Shown here one piece after another: positions 61,773-64,000 of a stretch of 64,000 nt of DNA. A model generated the notes under the pieces. That model was not told the origin of the DNA, ran no database searches, and saw only the letters and a list, made by a program, of their open reading frames with translations. The translations under genes were made by a program, and so were the position numbers. Source of the stretch: Thalassia testudinum (lineage: Eukaryota > Streptophyta > Magnoliopsida > Alismatales > Hydrocharitaceae); NCBI GenBank assembly GCA_037157565.1, contig JAZHRO010000012.1:6288501-6352500 (forward strand). Direction: 5' to 3'. The first letter of the stretch is position 1. Each line of letters opens with the position of its first letter.

Positions 61773-63276
61773 TGTAGTTTCCCTACTAGGAGGGGTGACG
61801 CAATAAATTGTGGAATAGAATATAAACAATCTCACAAAAAAATTCAATCACACAACGTGCACAATTATTTTAAGGTAGAAACCCAAACCGAGTAAAAATC
61901 ATCACCTAACCCTCTCGAGTTAGGATTTTTCGATCAACCAAGTTGATCAAACCCACTAAACGAATCACTTAAACGAAGGTGATTCAACCTCAATTACAAC
62001 CACGCTACTTTATACGAGGGTAGCGTACCTTAAACCCCTTCTCTTCATGAGAAGGATTTTGTCTCACGAAGAAGACGGGAATTCGCAAAGCGAATACCCA
62101 ACCAAATAACAAAGTAAAATAACAGATATAGCCCTATAGAGCCAATAAAGAAATTTTTAACCTAAGCTTCTATAGGAATTAAGAAACTCCCCTTTGATGG
62201 AAGCGCGTCAAATCGATGACGCGGGTGCGTGGGCTACACTACGGTGCAATGTAGCTCTCGTGAACTACGGCGGGAGAGCGGGTGCGCAAAGGCTTGATGC
62301 TCTCAAGATGAAGAACTTGAGCTTAGAGAGCAAGAGCTTTTCTTCTTAGAATCAAGAGACACAAAATGGTGTGAAAGTGTATTACTAGGTGTGTCTAGGT
62401 GTGTATTGTGTGCAAGAGGTTCTCCTCTATTTATAGAGGCCTTCGGAAGGCTTTGGAAGGCTTTGGAAAGCTTCCATAGCCGTTGGGTGCAAAGCCCAAG
62501 AGAATCAGGCCGAAATCAGGAACAATGATTGCACTGACAGGGTTATCAGACGTCTGATCCTAGCATCAGACGTCTGGGAAACCAGTTTAAAACGTTTGAA
62601 AATAAGGTCAGACGTCTGATTTTATACGGGTTTCTTCCTGACTTGAATCAGATCTAAACAGGGTTCTAGTGCAAATCCATCAGACGACATACAGGACGTC
62701 TGGCAAGGTCATCAGATGTCTTCTAAGACGTCTGGACAGAGGTCTGGACGTCTGATTTCATCAGATAGAGCTAACAAATCCAGCCTAAATGTTATCAGAC
62801 ATCTGAATCAACAGTCAGACGTCTTAAAACACATTATCAGATGTCTGATTTTGGAATTAGATGTCTGAAAAAGTTGTTTGAATACTATATTAGTTTTCTA
62901 AGTTCTCTACAGAAAACTTAAGTATCCTAGGGTTGTGCCGGTGTTCCTAGGACTACTGTTAGGGTACTTTGAGACTCTTTAACATTATGTTCTAAGGAAA
63001 AAAGAGCAAGGAAAATAAAGACAAAAGTACATGAAAGAAATAAACAGAATTCTATTCTATTCTTCTTGTCCTTCCATCTTCAATCTAACGCTCCTCGCGA
63101 ATCTCCTCTGTTCTCCATCAAGCTCCTCCAATCCATCATGGATGCGAGCTCGAACTCCATCTAATCACGTCTCCATTTGCAATTTGACCTGAAATCTAAG
63201 ACTCCAAGTGCAAATGTTAAACGACACGTGTTTTGTTACCATCAAAACAAACGATCGCGGTGCTCTAGCACCAACA
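61773..63276 (-). mobile_element. Solo LTR inserted in the copia pol gene
   Basis: On the minus strand it starts TGTTGGTGCTAGAGCACC at 63276 and ends ...GGGAAACTACA at 61773 (1,504 bp, TG...CA). The flanks ATTGG (61768-61772) and GTTGG (63277-63281) match at 4 of 5. Removing it rejoins the integrase end (GYKFYNP) to the next part (TRSFFETRNG) in frame, which proves the insertion. A minus-strand TATAAATAG (about 62430-62438) marks the promoter. There is no internal coding region, so it is a solo LTR left by LTR-LTR recombination. Confidence 0.9.
62549..62823. promoter_or_regulatory. Cluster of GACGTC palindromes in the U3 of the solo LTR
   Basis: Seven GACGTC cores start at 62549, 62569, 62611, 62695, 62727, 62747 and 62818, most inside CAGACGTCTG. 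Decayed copies (CAGATGTCT, CAGACATCTG) extend to about 62875. They lie about 110-440 bases upstream of the minus-strand TATA box. The same motif clusters at 1115-1507 in another LTR. Confidence 0.6.
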
Positions 63277-64000
63277 GTTGGGTTATAAAACTTATAACCC
63301 TTCGACCTTGCAGAGTACCCTACAAAATAGCAAGTGACCATCTTAGAGTCCTGTTTTCTTTCAGCAGGCCTGTATGGCCTAGCCTCAGCTAAACACCCCC
63401 AGATATGCAAATGTTTTAGACTAGATGCCTTATTAGTCCACATTTCATATGAGGTTTTAGGCACTACTTTAGTTGGTACTCTATTGAGAACATATACAGT
63501 TGTTTTATGTACTTCTCCCCATATAGACTTAGGTAAAGAAGTATAACTAATCATACTCCGTACCATATCCTTAAGAGTCTTGTTGCAGCGTTCAGCAACA
63601 CCATTCATGCTTGGTGTCCCAGGCATGGTGTACTGAGACACTATGTTGCACTCATCTAGAAAAGAAGCAAATGGTCCTGGACGGTGTTCTCTTAATTCGT
63701 CATATCTGCAGTAGTACTCACCACCACGGTCAGATCTGAAGGCCTTAATCCTCTTTCCAAGTTGGTTTTCCACCTCGGCCTTATAAGACTTGAACACATC
63801 TAAAGACTGTGACCTTTTGTGAAGAAGAAATAGATACCCATATCTAGAGTAGTCATCGATGAACATAATAAAGTATTGCTGTCCATTCCAAGAAGCCGTA
63901 GGGAATGGACTACAGATATCCGTATGTATTAGTTCTAAGACATCTGTAGCTCTAGTGGCACCTACACCGCTATTGTTTGTTCTTTTCCAGTCTACACAGA
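63277..64000 (-). pseudogene. Ty1/copia integrase core, 3' part, running off the window
   Basis: The minus strand reads from the window edge into the integrase core: HTDICSPF (first Asp), FIDDYSRYGYLF, FRSDRGGEYY (second Asp), QYTMPGTPSMNGVAE (Glu), then HLHIWGCLAEARPY and VGYSARSKGYKFYNP, where the solo LTR cuts in at 63276. The three catalytic residues and this segment's frame are intact. The tail beyond GYKFYNP is read from the inserted LTR. Confidence 0.9.

Noticed and set aside
62549..62823. CRISPR-like array of short repeats
   Set aside because: Spacing is irregular, repeats are palindromic 8-10-mers in an LTR of a plant genome, and no cas genes exist.

Overview
This is a TE-dense piece of a plant (angiosperm) nuclear genome. 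It holds one convincing host gene, an SBP-box transcription factor of the miR156-targeted SPL family, inside nested and decayed transposable elements. Evidence for a plant: the SBP domain, a perfect 20-nt miR156 target site, a PBS matching plant tRNA-Asp, Athila-type Ty3/gypsy and Ty1/copia elements, a CACTA element with a 3-bp target duplication, and a Tourist-like MITE. I saw no rRNA, tRNA, CRISPR or prokaryotic-type genes, and I cannot name the species.

Layout. 1-4136: an Athila-type LTR of the same family as the element at 35.7-49.6 kb, cut by a second LTR (580-3260, minus strand). 4137-7075: gene-free, AT-rich in part. 7076-11308: the SPL gene (three coding exons, 358 aa). 11309-15266: gene-free. 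15283-16128: a retroposed copy with a 16-bp target duplication. 16241-about 25740: a chromovirus-like LTR and GC-rich flank, split by a 7,143-bp CACTA element (16737-23879) that carries exons of a host gene I do not recognise. 25750-31990: AT-rich, with a 368-bp MITE. About 31990-34190: a decayed L1-type LINE (minus). 35755-49587: a full-length Athila-type element with 2.8-kb LTRs, TSD TTGAG and tRNA-Asp PBS; its gag-pol is broken by eleven nonsense codons and one frameshift. 49593-55638: gene-free, with DNA-transposon-like ends, a degenerate 110-bp tandem repeat and an exon-like ORF. 55639-58901: another LTR-like start followed by microsatellite-rich sequence. 58902-64000: a minus-strand Ty1/copia element running off the right edge, its pol split by a 1,504-bp solo LTR.

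The most interesting signals are: (1) two unrelated LTRs, at opposite ends of the window, each have a cluster of seven GACGTC cores, mostly in AGACGTCT palindromes, upstream of the TATA box; (2) the CACTA element carries gene exons whose splice sites and reading phase still fit across two exon junctions; (3) every premature stop in the Athila gag-pol is explained by one C-to-T change, as expected from decay of methylated cytosine; (4) interleaved inverted repeats lie in the transcribed part of the Athila LTR.

All calls rest on reading by eye. Element boundaries with matching TSDs are firm; family names rest on remembered motifs and were not searched.
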